Positions 18,775 through 27,330 of a DNA stretch of 64,000 nucleotides are shown here, one piece after another (within the stretch, counting starts at the first letter, position 1; every line of letters starts with the position of its first letter). Under the pieces are notes generated by a model. That model was not told the DNA's origin. It searched no databases and saw only the letters and a program-made list of their open reading frames with translations. The translations under genes and the position numbers were made by a program. Source of the DNA: Bdellovibrionaceae bacterium UBA2339 (GTDB taxonomy: Bacteria; Bdellovibrionota; Bdellovibrionia; Bdellovibrionales; JAMPXM01); contig DDUL01000007.1 of assembly GCA_002344785.1 (NCBI GenBank), forward strand, positions 1 to 64,000, in the 5' to 3' direction.

Positions 18775-19269
18775 TCAGTTCATGACGACAGCAAACTTGA
18801 TCTCTCCATAGCCTGCGTGCGCTGAAGCCTGAACGATGCTCGAAAGCTGTTCGAACTTCACGCGACGATCAGCTTGCACCGTCAAGATTCCCGGGAACTC
18901 TTCGCCTGGACGAGTTTCCTGGTACTGCTTGCGAAGATCCAAGAGTGCTTGCACCAACCCGTCGGGTGTGACCTCAGTCGCTTCGATAAAGTATTTGCCG
19001 TTATCGAACTTCACGACGGGGTTCCGCTCGAGCTCCGCACCCGAAGCCTTCGGCAGCTGCATGTCCTTTCCCACCGACAGCAGATCGCCAGCCGAAGAGA
19101 AGTTGAACAGCAGAAACACCATGAGGATCGAGAACGCATCGATCAACGAAGTCAGCATCATCTCGGATGTGATCTTGCGCTTGTTCTCATCCGTGGTCGG
19201 CCCGATGATTGAAGTCGCACCGAGGACCGTCGGAAGGGAGTTGGTTTTCACAACGCTATTTTTCAACAT
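18775..19269 (-). CDS. ExbD/TolR-type proton-channel subunit
   Basis: A 164-residue biopolymer-transport protein. A short cytoplasmic N-terminus leads to one membrane helix (about residues 40-57, LTSLIDAFSILMVFLL). This carries the Asp44 expected to relay protons in ExbD/TolR/MotB-like channels, and a periplasmic domain follows with the family pattern GILTVQADRRVKFEQLSSIV. It is the second ExbD-like gene after the ExbB-like one, as in AglR-AglQ-AglS of Myxococcus. Confidence 0.9.
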   Translation of the reverse strand: MLKNSVVKTNSLPTVLGATSIIGPTTDENKRKITSEMMLTSLIDAFSILMVFLLFNFSSAGDLLSVGKDMQLPKASGAELERNPVVKFDNGKYFIEATEVTPDGLVQALLDLRKQYQETRPGEEFPGILTVQADRRVKFEQLSSIVQASAHAGYGEIKFAVVMN

Positions 19270-19281
19270 GCTTCAACTCCT

Positions 19282-19737
19282 TCAAAGCGGCGAAACGCCG
19301 AGGTCGATCACGCCCTGAGCCTTAAACAAATCCATGAGATCAATGATGTTCTCATAGACGGCTTGGGCCTCGGGTTGAATGAGAGCTGTGGCGAGATTGG
19401 GCTCGGTCGCGCGGAGATCTTGAATCAAGGTTTTGATCTTCGCATGATCGGGCTTACCTTCGACGCCTTTCACGCTCAACTTGGCCAATCGCGCGGGGAT
19501 GCGCGCGTCCCGTACGTCAAATGTCGTGTCGCCATTGCCGTTGATATTCACCCAAACAGTCGGCTTCTTGGCGGTCTCCGAGGCGGGTTGACCGCCTACG
19601 GCCTGCTTCACGTTGACCGAACCGATTCGCACCCAAACTGCCGTCAACAGCAGAAAGCAGATACAAACCGACATCAACGAAATGACGGGAATCAAGTCGA
19701 TTGTGAAATCGAGGTCCTTGTTTTTCTTCGTCGCCAT
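19282..19737 (-). CDS. ExbD-like subunit lacking the membrane Asp
   Basis: A 151-residue ExbD/TolR homologue with one membrane helix (about 15-35) and a periplasmic domain. The usual P-x-x-D of this family reads IPVIS, placing Ser20 where the proton-carrying Asp normally sits; the codon is TCG. The rest of the helix (LMSVCICFLLLTAVW) is intact. The neighbouring paralogue keeps its Asp, so this subunit may be structural, as in channels built from one active and one inactive rotor/stator copy. It lies 12 bases upstream of that gene. Confidence 0.88.
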   Translation of the reverse strand: MATKKNKDLDFTIDLIPVISLMSVCICFLLLTAVWVRIGSVNVKQAVGGQPASETAKKPTVWVNINGNGDTTFDVRDARIPARLAKLSVKGVEGKPDHAKIKTLIQDLRATEPNLATALIQPEAQAVYENIIDLMDLFKAQGVIDLGVSPL

Positions 19738-19781
19738 ATCTCACTCCCAAGGGCATTCACCCCGGAAAAGTTACTCAATCC

Positions 19782-20483
19782 TTACGCGTTAGCTTCGGGC
19801 GAACGCTGGCCTTTGTTGGGCGTCGGACGAGTGACGATCGGATCGTAAGAGTAGCTCAGCCAGTTGTAGACCTTCAGAGCCGACTGATTCATGTCTTCAG
19901 CCAGATCGTTGGCGCGGTTTTGCAAGATCGCGAAGGCCACGAGTGCCGGGATCGCGACGATCAAACCGTAAGCTGTGGTGTTCATCGCCACCGAGATACC
20001 TTGAGCGAGGATGGTCGCTTTGTCGGCGGGGTTGGCGAAAGTCACGGCCGCGAAGGCCTGAATCATACCGGCGATGGTTCCGAGAAGACCTGTGAGGGTC
20101 GCCACGTTACCGAGCATCGACAAGAAGCCGACGCGCTGACCGAGAAGGTTGTTCTCGTGCAAGAGAACTTCGTCCATCTTGCCCTGGATTTCATCTTTGC
20201 CACCGAAGTTTTTGGCGACGTTGGCGCCCGCAGCGATCGCACGCGCGACCGGCATTTCGGCTTTCGACGCATCGGCCTTGGAAATCACGCTGTCCATTTC
20301 GCCGCGACGGAAGTTATCTTCAAAGCCCAAAACAAAATTCATTTGGTTGGGTTTTCGTCGCGCAAACAGTGCGATGGATCGCTCGATGATGATCGCGATC
20401 GAAACCAACTGGAAGCCCAAGATCGGCCACATCCAGAATCCGCCCTGCTCGAAAAAAATCGTAATCTTTGTGAGTGATTCCAT
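19782..20483 (-). CDS. MotA/TolQ/ExbB proton-channel protein
   Basis: A 233-residue inner-membrane channel subunit with three membrane helices (about 15-38, 125-150, 165-190). The conserved stretch LGNVATLTGLLGTIAGMIQAFAAV matches TolQ/ExbB/AglR. It starts the ten-gene operon, with AGGGAGAAGG upstream of the ATG. Together with the two ExbD-like proteins it should form a proton-motive-force motor driving the envelope-spanning parts encoded downstream. The C-terminus is cytoplasmic and basic. Confidence 0.93.
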   Translation of the reverse strand: MESLTKITIFFEQGGFWMWPILGFQLVSIAIIIERSIALFARRKPNQMNFVLGFEDNFRRGEMDSVISKADASKAEMPVARAIAAGANVAKNFGGKDEIQGKMDEVLLHENNLLGQRVGFLSMLGNVATLTGLLGTIAGMIQAFAAVTFANPADKATILAQGISVAMNTTAYGLIVAIPALVAFAILQNRANDLAEDMNQSALKVYNWLSYSYDPIVTRPTPNKGQRSPEANA

Positions 20484-21081
20484 AACGTCCTTCTCCCTCT
20501 TTCATTGGCTGAATCGCCTTGTCGATCCGGCCGGTTCTGCAAGTGCCTGACGGCGGCTTGCGTTTGGGTTCTTTGCAAACAAAATCAAAGTCGGCGTTCG
20601 CGCGTCCTGACCGTCGACTCAAAGATCTGGGCTGCCCGACAAACCGCCATTTGGCCGAGTTCCGGACGTCCAAGACCTCGAAATTTATAGAGTTTTTACT
20701 CCTCTGTGCTAGGGGCCGATTGCCGAAGAACCTTAGCGGAAACAAACACTTAGGTCCACGCGCATTATCGCGGGAGTATCGGCGAGCTGACTTGATGTGT
20801 CAACCAACGCCGTCCAAATTGGCACCGCTTGGAAGGCTTTTCAGGCATGACCATGCCCTGGTCGGGAATGAGAATTGATACCCTCGAGGATTTGCACGAA
20901 ATGCGTCCCTCGCGAAAGCTGACTCGATTGCATGGATAAGCTGAGCTTTTAGGACCGACAGTTTCAGACGGATTTCACCCTTTGGCCTCGGGCGAATTCC
21001 TGACAAAAAACGCCAAATGCGTCGCAACATCTGCCTTTGCGAGCAAATCGGAGGACCTCAAATCAAGCGGTCACTTGGAAC
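20484..21081 (-). other. Intergenic region upstream of the Glt-like operon
   Basis: About 600 bases without a convincing gene. It must hold the promoter of the ten-gene operon. I see an AT-rich patch near 20680-20700 (TATAAA on the minus strand) but no well-spaced -35 element and no sigma-28-type promoter. Confidence 0.4.
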
Positions 21082-21645
21082 TTAGAAGTAAAAGGTCATC
21101 CCCGCTCGAACTGGCGAGTCGCCAAAGGTTCTGAACCTTGTGGCGGATGACATGGAGGTGATCGCAATTCCGGTCTCGAAACTGAAGCCTAAATTCTCAA
21201 GTCCGTGCAGGAAGAACTCGACACCCGTGAAGGCTTGCACTTCGAACCCAGATTCGTTGCGGCCGGCTGTCTCTTGGCTGAGCAGCCCAGCGCCCGCGCC
21301 CATATAGAAATTCAAATTTTGTTCGTCGTAAATGACTCGGTAGAGCTTCAACATTCCGCCGAATTTGGAATTGTTGGTTTGCGTGTCGATCCCGACTGTC
21401 GCCGACAAACCAAGATCAGCGCTTGGCCAATACTGAGCGGCGATTCCTGGCAGATCCGCTGCGAATTGATTTTTGAAGCCGACACCCAAGCGTTGGCTTA
21501 GATCCTTGGCCGAGGCCAGCGACGAAAGTCCCAAACTCATCGCAATCAAAATCGCCGAAACCCAATGACTCATCTGCATGAGCTGCATGCCGAAATTGAG
21601 AGCGTAGGGAACGAATGTTGGCTGATTCCGGAATTGATTTTTCAT
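21082..21645 (-). CDS. Predicted outer-membrane beta-barrel protein
   Basis: A 187-residue protein with an internal signal peptide (SAILIAMSLGLSSLASA, roughly residues 29-46). Alternating hydrophobic strands follow, ending in Phe (GMTFYF), the classic C-terminal barrel signature. The start is uncertain: the ATG at 21645 has a close GGAG, while Met20, Met23 or Met25 would give a more usual signal length. It lies on the same strand as the Glt-like operon, upstream of it by about 600 bases, and is probably transcribed separately. Confidence 0.7.
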   Translation of the reverse strand: MKNQFRNQPTFVPYALNFGMQLMQMSHWVSAILIAMSLGLSSLASAKDLSQRLGVGFKNQFAADLPGIAAQYWPSADLGLSATVGIDTQTNNSKFGGMLKLYRVIYDEQNLNFYMGAGAGLLSQETAGRNESGFEVQAFTGVEFFLHGLENLGFSFETGIAITSMSSATRFRTFGDSPVRAGMTFYF

Positions 21646-21820
21646 ATCTCCATCGTCGTCAGTTTGCGGCGCTGGTCAACTTCAAATTGCGAGGCCTGCC
21701 CGAGGTGCCGACGCACTTGGATACCGAATCCCTCAGCGCGTGGAGCCGTCCACTTTTGCTCGCAAAATTCATCTTGCCCGAAGCTTTGTGGCAAAGTTAA
21801 CTTGCGGGCTCCAAAAAAAT

Positions 21821-21896
21821 GGGCCCGTAGCTCAGCTGGGAGAGCGCCGCAATGGCATTGCGGAGGTCGGCAGTTCGATCCTGCTCGGGTCCACCA
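21821..21896 (+). tRNA. tRNA-Ala (GGC)
   Basis: A 76-nt cloverleaf with acceptor GGGCCCG pairing CGGGTCC, anticodon stem CCGCA/TGCGG enclosing the loop ATGGCAT (anticodon GGC), T-arm with GTTCGATCC, and an encoded CCA end. Confidence 0.96.
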
Positions 21897-22138
21897 AACT
21901 CACTCATTCCAACGAACCGAAACTCGAGCGAAGCGAATTTCTAACGAAGCGAAAATGCGTGTCGCCAAAGTCCAAAGTGGCTGGCAGATTCATGAACTCA
22001 GGGAATTCGACCGTCGTTGGTTTGTTGGCGTTGTCGTTTTGGAGTGGTCGTTCAGGAGTTGTCGTTCAGGCTAGTCGTCCCCAATCGGCAAGCTCGCTCA
22101 ACCGCATCGTCGGTCAAAGTTGAACACTTAGAGGTGCC

Positions 22139-22732
22139 ATGCAAATTGATGTCGTTCGCGAAGAAGATGCGGCCCGCATGGCCGAAATCTACGCTCCCTA
22201 TGTTCGCGAGACTTGGGTGACTTTCGAAGTCCAAGCGCCCGACGCTAGTGAGATGGCCAAGCGCATTCGCGACTATACGCAGTCTTATCCGTGGGTGGTC
22301 GCACTCGACACGAGCAAGGCGAGTCGCCATGAGCAACTCGTGGGCTATGCCTACGCAAGCGCGTTTCGCACGCGCATCGCCTATCAGTGGTCTTGCGAGG
22401 TGTCTGTTTATATTGATGAAGCGGCTCGAGCGCGAGGGATTGGCAGTCGCCTGTATCAGGAGCTCTTTGAGTTGCTTCGCCTGCAAGGGCGGCGCAACGC
22501 CTTTGCGGTGATCGGTTTACCGAACGATGCGAGTGTGCACTTTCACGAGAAGTTCGACTTTGAAGCTGTCGGCGTCATGCGCGATGCGGGACACAAGCTC
22601 GGCGCTTGGCGCGATGTGGGCTTGTGGCAAAAGCGATTCAACTTAGATGTGAATGCGCCGGAAAATCCCCGCGATCTTCGCGCCTGTATCAACGAATGGC
22701 AGGCCGCGCGCGCAGGCCTTGGCGCGCCTTAG
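22139..22732 (+). CDS. GNAT N-acetyltransferase, phosphinothricin acetyltransferase-like
   Basis: Cytoplasmic acetyl-CoA-dependent N-acetyltransferase of 197 residues in the Pat/Bar/YncA subgroup. The start IDVVREEDAARMAEIYAPYV and the acetyl-CoA pyrophosphate loop (ARARGIGSRLYQEL, the R-x-x-G-x-G/A motif) are clear, with the subgroup's IGLPNDASVHFHEKFDF near the end. Members modify amino acid analogues or methionine derivatives; the substrate cannot be named here. AGAGGTG precedes the ATG. Confidence 0.88.
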   Translation: MQIDVVREEDAARMAEIYAPYVRETWVTFEVQAPDASEMAKRIRDYTQSYPWVVALDTSKASRHEQLVGYAYASAFRTRIAYQWSCEVSVYIDEAARARGIGSRLYQELFELLRLQGRRNAFAVIGLPNDASVHFHEKFDFEAVGVMRDAGHKLGAWRDVGLWQKRFNLDVNAPENPRDLRACINEWQAARAGLGAP

Positions 22733-22761
22733 TTAGCCTACGCAATTCGCGATCCCGAGAT

Positions 22762-23592
22762 TTAGCGCGAAGACTGCTGAACGTTTGTGGACTCGAAAAT
22801 CTTGTCAGCACTTGTGGCGATGAAGCCGGTGTAGAGCTGACCGTTGGCCTGCGGGTATCGACGCGCAAACTCGTAGTAGCAAGCCGGAATTTCAAAGCGT
22901 CCGTCGCTAAACTCGAGGTGCACTTTGCCTGCCAATGTCGAGCTTTGCTCCAGGCATTCTTGTGGAGTCCCCTTGATGAGGCCGCCGGCGGCATTGAGCT
23001 TGTGGCCTTTGCCGATCAAGAAGTCATTCAAGTCATTGAGGTCAGTGAAACTCTTGAGCGCGTTGAAGTAGACCGTGAAGTGGTTGCAGCGAAAGCCGAA
23101 GGCGTAAAGCCATGCGGCGTACTCGGATTCTTTCAGCAGCTCTTGATAGACAGCGTGACTCGCCTTCCAAGGTCGACCGGCCCAAAGAATTTCCGGAGCC
23201 GCCAGCTGCGCATCCGTGAACGAAGCTGCGGCCGCATCGGCGATCTCGCGCACACGCGGCGAAAAGTGCTGAGTCAAAAGTTCGGAAATGAAGACTTTGG
23301 GAACTGCCGGATCGCTGTGTTCCCAATGGCGAGCGTAGAGCTTCTTGTCTTCAAAATGATATTCGCCTTTGGCCTCGTAACCATGCTTTTCAAAAAGGCG
23401 ACCCAGCACTTGAATGTTCAGGCGCGGGTGATTGAAGGTGCGAAGCGCGATGTGATCGTTCACGAGCGCGCGAGTCTCGGGATGCTTTTGGCGCTCGTGC
23501 GCGAGAATTTGATCGTAAATGGTTTTCGCGTGCGGGTTGAACGCCGTGTAGTCCGACCAGATGCTTTCAAAAATCGATGTGAGGCTTTTCAT
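22762..23592 (-). CDS. DUF1338 / 2-oxoadipate dioxygenase-like protein
   Basis: A 276-residue protein of the DUF1338 family. Characterised members (HglS/YdcJ) are Fe(II) enzymes converting 2-oxoadipate to D-2-hydroxyglutarate in lysine breakdown. The family's early motif appears as NDHIALRTF (metal-binding His), followed by YHFEDKKLYARHWEH and the VFISEL stretch. It is shorter than HglS and nearer the plant and short bacterial versions. No lysine-degradation genes flank it, so the pathway is unproven. Confidence 0.78.
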   Translation of the reverse strand: MKSLTSIFESIWSDYTAFNPHAKTIYDQILAHERQKHPETRALVNDHIALRTFNHPRLNIQVLGRLFEKHGYEAKGEYHFEDKKLYARHWEHSDPAVPKVFISELLTQHFSPRVREIADAAAASFTDAQLAAPEILWAGRPWKASHAVYQELLKESEYAAWLYAFGFRCNHFTVYFNALKSFTDLNDLNDFLIGKGHKLNAAGGLIKGTPQECLEQSSTLAGKVHLEFSDGRFEIPACYYEFARRYPQANGQLYTGFIATSADKIFESTNVQQSSR

Positions 23593-23733
23593 GCCCCAAG
23601 CCTAAGCATGACTCATGGGGGTTTGCAAACTCGGCGATGAAAGCCCCACGCGTGTGAAATCAAACATGGGGCGAATTGTCCTCGAACACTTTCGGCGCAT
23701 TGCCGCACGCCGCGAAATTCCTCGAGTCCGTTT

Positions 23734-24348
23734 TCAGTTCGCCATAGGCGCGAGTCGGCAAACAAAGCCAACGTTGGCATTTTGCGCCGTCGTGACCTGT
23801 GCCATAGGCTTTACGGCGCGTGGAATGCGCAAGATCTGTCGGGGAATATTTCGGCCTTGAAGAACGAACTCAATGCCCTCTTGGCTCCAAAGCACTTGCT
23901 GCGCCTCAATGCGGCCTCGATGGAGGAGCTGACCTGGAGATTGATTCTCTTCGGCAATTTGCACCAAGGCTTGGACAGCCGATGTGCCGCTGCGACCGAG
24001 ATCCGCGACGGCGTAGATTTCAAATGCGCGCACGCTGGATGCTGCGTTGGGAGTCACACATCCGCCTAACCAAACAGCGCGTAGACCCGCCAGCGGCCCC
24101 ACCTCGGGTCCAACAGGTGCCGCGACGATGGCTTGGGAATTTTGCGCGCCGGCCGGGCCTGAGGCTTGTGGATTGGCATTGGCCTGATTCGCGAGCAGAA
24201 GCAGGAGGCCGACACCGGCGAGACTTGGCCAGAGCAGTTCACGCAAGAACCAATGGCCAAAATCAAGGCTCTGGCGAAGCATACGTATCAGCAAGCTCTC
24301 TTGCAGAGTTGCGGCTGGTCCGACGAATTGCCCGATGAACTGGCTCAT
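23734..24348 (-). CDS. Hypothetical exported or membrane-anchored protein
   Basis: A 204-residue open frame whose translation looks sensible: a hydrophobic segment near residues 40-58 (LAGVGLLLLLANQANA) resembling a late signal peptide, then an Ala/Gly/Pro-rich stretch and a compact domain with two or three Cys. I recognise no family. Competing open frames exist on the plus strand here, so coding status rests on the leader and a weak GGTGAAGAG upstream of the ATG. Confidence 0.45.
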   Translation of the reverse strand: MSQFIGQFVGPAATLQESLLIRMLRQSLDFGHWFLRELLWPSLAGVGLLLLLANQANANPQASGPAGAQNSQAIVAAPVGPEVGPLAGLRAVWLGGCVTPNAASSVRAFEIYAVADLGRSGTSAVQALVQIAEENQSPGQLLHRGRIEAQQVLWSQEGIEFVLQGRNIPRQILRIPRAVKPMAQVTTAQNANVGFVCRLAPMAN

Positions 24349-24869
24349 CTCTTCACCATTTACCTTTCAAAGTGTCCGCTGACGCCGAGAGATCACTTAG
24401 ACCTAAAGTTCAGCGCCGACGCGGTCTTGGCCGCAGAAAGTGGCAAAACTTTGGCCAGTTGCGAGGACCAGCCAAATCGGTTCAGACGTTGAACCGCGGA
24501 TGGGGCTCGCAAGCTTTACAAACGCAAGTTCAACGGGGGCCCTTCTGTGTCACCTCAAGCTGGCTCACTTGAGTGGTTGTGCTGGTGAGGAGCGCTCGGC
24601 CGATCAATTTTGCCGCATGGCAAGGTGTGGATTTTCCCAACTTGCGGACGGACGCCGAACAACTCGGACGCCCGAACTCGATGGGGTCAGGATCAGTGCC
24701 TGACAGGCCCCAACGAACGCCTAAGCCTCAAGGCGTGTCGCGATGAGGGCGTCTGCGAGAAATGGATCTCGGCGTGCTCGCACAAGTTGCATGGACGAGG
24801 ACAACCACGCAAGTGAGCCAGCTGATTTTGGTTTTGTCAGCCCTCGCTCTTTCTCGGTAGCATGTCTCG
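24349..24869 (+). other. Intergenic region, no supported gene
   Basis: About 520 bases with only short overlapping open frames of unlikely composition. It contains an imperfect hairpin at 24683-24711 (GGGGTCAGG ... CCTGA ... CCCC) of unknown meaning, and must carry the promoter for the LPS-core gene pair that follows. Confidence 0.4.
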
Positions 24870-25928
24870 GTGACGACACTTCTTGTGCGATTTTCAAGCT
24901 TTGGCGATGTGTTTCAGTGCATGGTCGCCGCGCAAGCTTTGCGTGATTCGGGACGACGAGTACTTTGGCTTGTGCGTTCAGATTTTGCCGAGTTGCTGAA
25001 TCGCCAAGGCTTTGTCGATGAAGTGATTGCCTTTGATCGGCGCCAAGGACTTTGGAGCTTACTTCAACTGAGTTGGCAATTGGCCTCGCGAGTGGACGAG
25101 GTCTATGATGCGCACGCGAATCTGCGCAGCTTTTGGGTCAGGAATTGTATTCGCCTCGAATGGCTTTGCCGCTTGCGCTGGAAGCGCTGGGCGATCACGC
25201 GAATTTTGGTGCGACCGAAGTATCGATGGATTCGGCTTCTGTATTTGCGGTTGGGATGGCGAAGCTGGCAGCTTGAAAAGCGAGGAGCGGTGAGCTTTTT
25301 GACGCCGCTTAAGCCTTGGCTCGGTCCATTGACCAACAAGCGGCCCGAGTATGCGATGCCAATTTGGCGAGCTGAGTCTGCGCAAGTTCCTGCGGATTTT
25401 GCCACCTGGGTGAGATCTCAGGCCCGAGGTGTCGTCGCCTTGGCGCCATCTGCGGCATGGCCCAACAAACGATGGCCGATAACTTCGTGGATTGAGTTGG
25501 TGAAGGAGCTTGGGCGAATTTTTCCCGGCCAGAGTTTTCTTGTGCTCGGCGGACCGCAAGATCAGTTTGCGCAAGTCTTGGTCGACGAACTTGGACCTCG
25601 CGCCTTCAATTCACTGGGCCGATGGACGCTTGCGGAGTCCGCGCATGCCTTGTCGCTTTGTCGTGCCTTGATTGCCAACGATACAGGTTTTTTGCATGTG
25701 GCTGATCGCTTGCAGTTACCGCATGTGGCCATCATTGGCCCAACGGCATTTGGATTCACCGTCAGTCCGAAGGGGCGCACGGCGAGTCTACGATTGGATT
25801 GTCAGCCTTGCTCAAAAGACGGCCGAGACCCCTGCCGCAATCGCGAAACTTTAAAGTGCTTGCGTGACCTGCACGCGGTTCGAGTTGTCGAGATCGCCAA
25901 GTCCATTCTCATGGAACAAAACACATGA
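24870..25928 (+). CDS. Glycosyltransferase family 9 (heptosyltransferase-like)
   Basis: LPS-core heptosyltransferase-type enzyme (WaaC/WaaF family), 352 residues, acting on the cytoplasmic face of the inner membrane. Features are the N-terminal RFSSFGDVFQCM loop, the C-terminal nucleotide-sugar motif NDTGFLHVAD, and the GPTAFGF region. It starts with GTG at 24870; the ATG just upstream is out of frame and stops at once. The stop overlaps the kdtA-like start (ATGA), so the two LPS inner-core enzymes are coupled. Confidence 0.88.
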   Translation: MTTLLVRFSSFGDVFQCMVAAQALRDSGRRVLWLVRSDFAELLNRQGFVDEVIAFDRRQGLWSLLQLSWQLASRVDEVYDAHANLRSFWVRNCIRLEWLCRLRWKRWAITRILVRPKYRWIRLLYLRLGWRSWQLEKRGAVSFLTPLKPWLGPLTNKRPEYAMPIWRAESAQVPADFATWVRSQARGVVALAPSAAWPNKRWPITSWIELVKELGRIFPGQSFLVLGGPQDQFAQVLVDELGPRAFNSLGRWTLAESAHALSLCRALIANDTGFLHVADRLQLPHVAIIGPTAFGFTVSPKGRTASLRLDCQPCSKDGRDPCRNRETLKCLRDLHAVRVVEIAKSILMEQNT

Positions 25929-27277
25929 GTGATCGATGGCTTTTGCACCTTTATTGGGGATTGAGTTTCATCGCTCAAGCTTTGCTTTGCGTTCTGAGTG
26001 CGGTGCTCAAGTTTTTGCGGATGCTGGGCTGGGAAAGCGATGTGAGCTCGGGACTTCGCAAGCTGGAGGAAACTTGGCGACTGCGCCGCGAGCAGGCTTG
26101 GTGGCGGCAGCCTCGTCCTTCGCCTCAAGATCAAGTGCTGTGGATTCACGCCGCGAGCGGCGAGTTCGAATACGCTAAGCCCGTGATTCGCGAACTGCAG
26201 ATCCATCGGCCTGAATTCAAAATTCTGGTGACTTACTTCTCCCCCACTTATCGTCGGCAAGTGGAGAATTTCCCAGGCGTCACGTGGTCGGCGCCACTTC
26301 CGTTTGATCAACCTTGGGTTTGGTCGAAGTTCCTGGCGCACTTTCGACCCCGAGCCGTTTTGCTGGCTCGCACGGATGTCTGGCCGGGAATGATTGAGAA
26401 GCTCAAAGTTGCGGGCGTACCTCTGTTGCTCTTTTCGTCGACCTTTGGGGCGGCGACAGCGCGACTTAGGCCTCTGGCCCGCCGACTCACGCTGCATGCC
26501 TTGAGTCGATTCGATGAGATCCAAGTCGTCGATTCGGAAGATGCGCAATTTTTAGAAGGTTTGGCGAGTGACGACGAGTCCGCGCTGAAGCTCCCCGTGC
26601 GCGTGGCAGGTGATACTCGTTACGATCAGGTGCTGGCGCGCTTGGCCTCGCCCAAGGCCTTACCGCCGGCTTGGCGACAATCGCGATCGTGGATCGTGGG
26701 AAGCGCTTGGCCCGAAGATCTTGAAGTGGTTGGACCGGCTTGGGCGTCGATGCCAGGCACGCGGCCGAGGCTGGTGATCGTGCCCCACGAAACCTCGCCG
26801 AAATTTTGTCAGCAGATTGTCGAGCAGGCGACTTCGTCATGGGGCGCGAAGCGTGTCGCCTTGGCCTCGGCGATTCGCGATTTGCCGCAAGCCGATCTTG
26901 ATGTGCTGGTGGTGGATCAGGTGGGCTACCTCGCTGAATTGTATAGCGATGCGTGGGTGGCGACGGTGGGGGGAAGCTTCCGTCGAAGCGTGCATTCGGT
27001 GATGGAGCCGTTGGCGGCCGGAGCATTTTGCGTTCTGGGACCACATCATTTGAATAATCGCGAGGCGATCGCCTTCCAAAAGATCTTTGCGCCGGGGGCC
27101 GAGTCGCCACAGGCCGCAGTTCATGTCGTCACCGACGTTGAGTCATGTCGCTCGGTCGTGATGAAGTTGTTTGCGCAACTTGAACAGCATCCAGAGTGGC
27201 GAGGGTGGCTGATCGCTCAAGTGCGAGCGCGCACCGGCGCCACACAAGCTGTGCTGAGTTGGCTTCGCCGAATTTGA
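25925..27277 (+). CDS. waaA: 3-deoxy-D-manno-octulosonic acid transferase
   Basis: Adds Kdo from CMP-Kdo to lipid A at the inner membrane. The 450 residues begin with a hydrophobic anchor (about 8-35), then the GT-B N-domain with the catalytic Glu in HAASGE (Glu80), the conserved RTDVWPG motif, and a C-domain with GGSF and a late conserved Glu region (MEPLAAGAF). HAASGE lacks the Val of the common HAxSVGE. It overlaps the heptosyltransferase gene and is followed by a good terminator. Confidence 0.92.
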   Translation: MSDRWLLHLYWGLSFIAQALLCVLSAVLKFLRMLGWESDVSSGLRKLEETWRLRREQAWWRQPRPSPQDQVLWIHAASGEFEYAKPVIRELQIHRPEFKILVTYFSPTYRRQVENFPGVTWSAPLPFDQPWVWSKFLAHFRPRAVLLARTDVWPGMIEKLKVAGVPLLLFSSTFGAATARLRPLARRLTLHALSRFDEIQVVDSEDAQFLEGLASDDESALKLPVRVAGDTRYDQVLARLASPKALPPAWRQSRSWIVGSAWPEDLEVVGPAWASMPGTRPRLVIVPHETSPKFCQQIVEQATSSWGAKRVALASAIRDLPQADLDVLVVDQVGYLAELYSDAWVATVGGSFRRSVHSVMEPLAAGAFCVLGPHHLNNREAIAFQKIFAPGAESPQAAVHVVTDVESCRSVVMKLFAQLEQHPEWRGWLIAQVRARTGATQAVLSWLRRI

Positions 27278-27299
27278 AGCCTGGCTCTATTGAGGTGCT

Positions 27300-27326
27300 G
27301 TCGACCGCTGGGGCGCGGTCGACTTT
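27300..27326 (+). terminator. Terminator after the waaA gene
   Basis: GTCGACCGC (27300-27308) pairs perfectly with GCGGTCGAC (27315-27323) around a six-base loop, followed by TTT. It lies between the convergent ends of waaA and the large lipoprotein gene. Confidence 0.75.
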
Positions 27327-27330
27327 GATC

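Noticed and set aside
22606..23640. 344-codon plus-strand open frame
   Set aside because: Antisense to the DUF1338 gene, which has clear family motifs; composition of the plus frame is unnatural.
24683..24711. Hairpin GGGGTCAGG/CCTGA..CCCC
   Set aside because: Bulged stem, no T-run, no adjacent gene end; no function supported.
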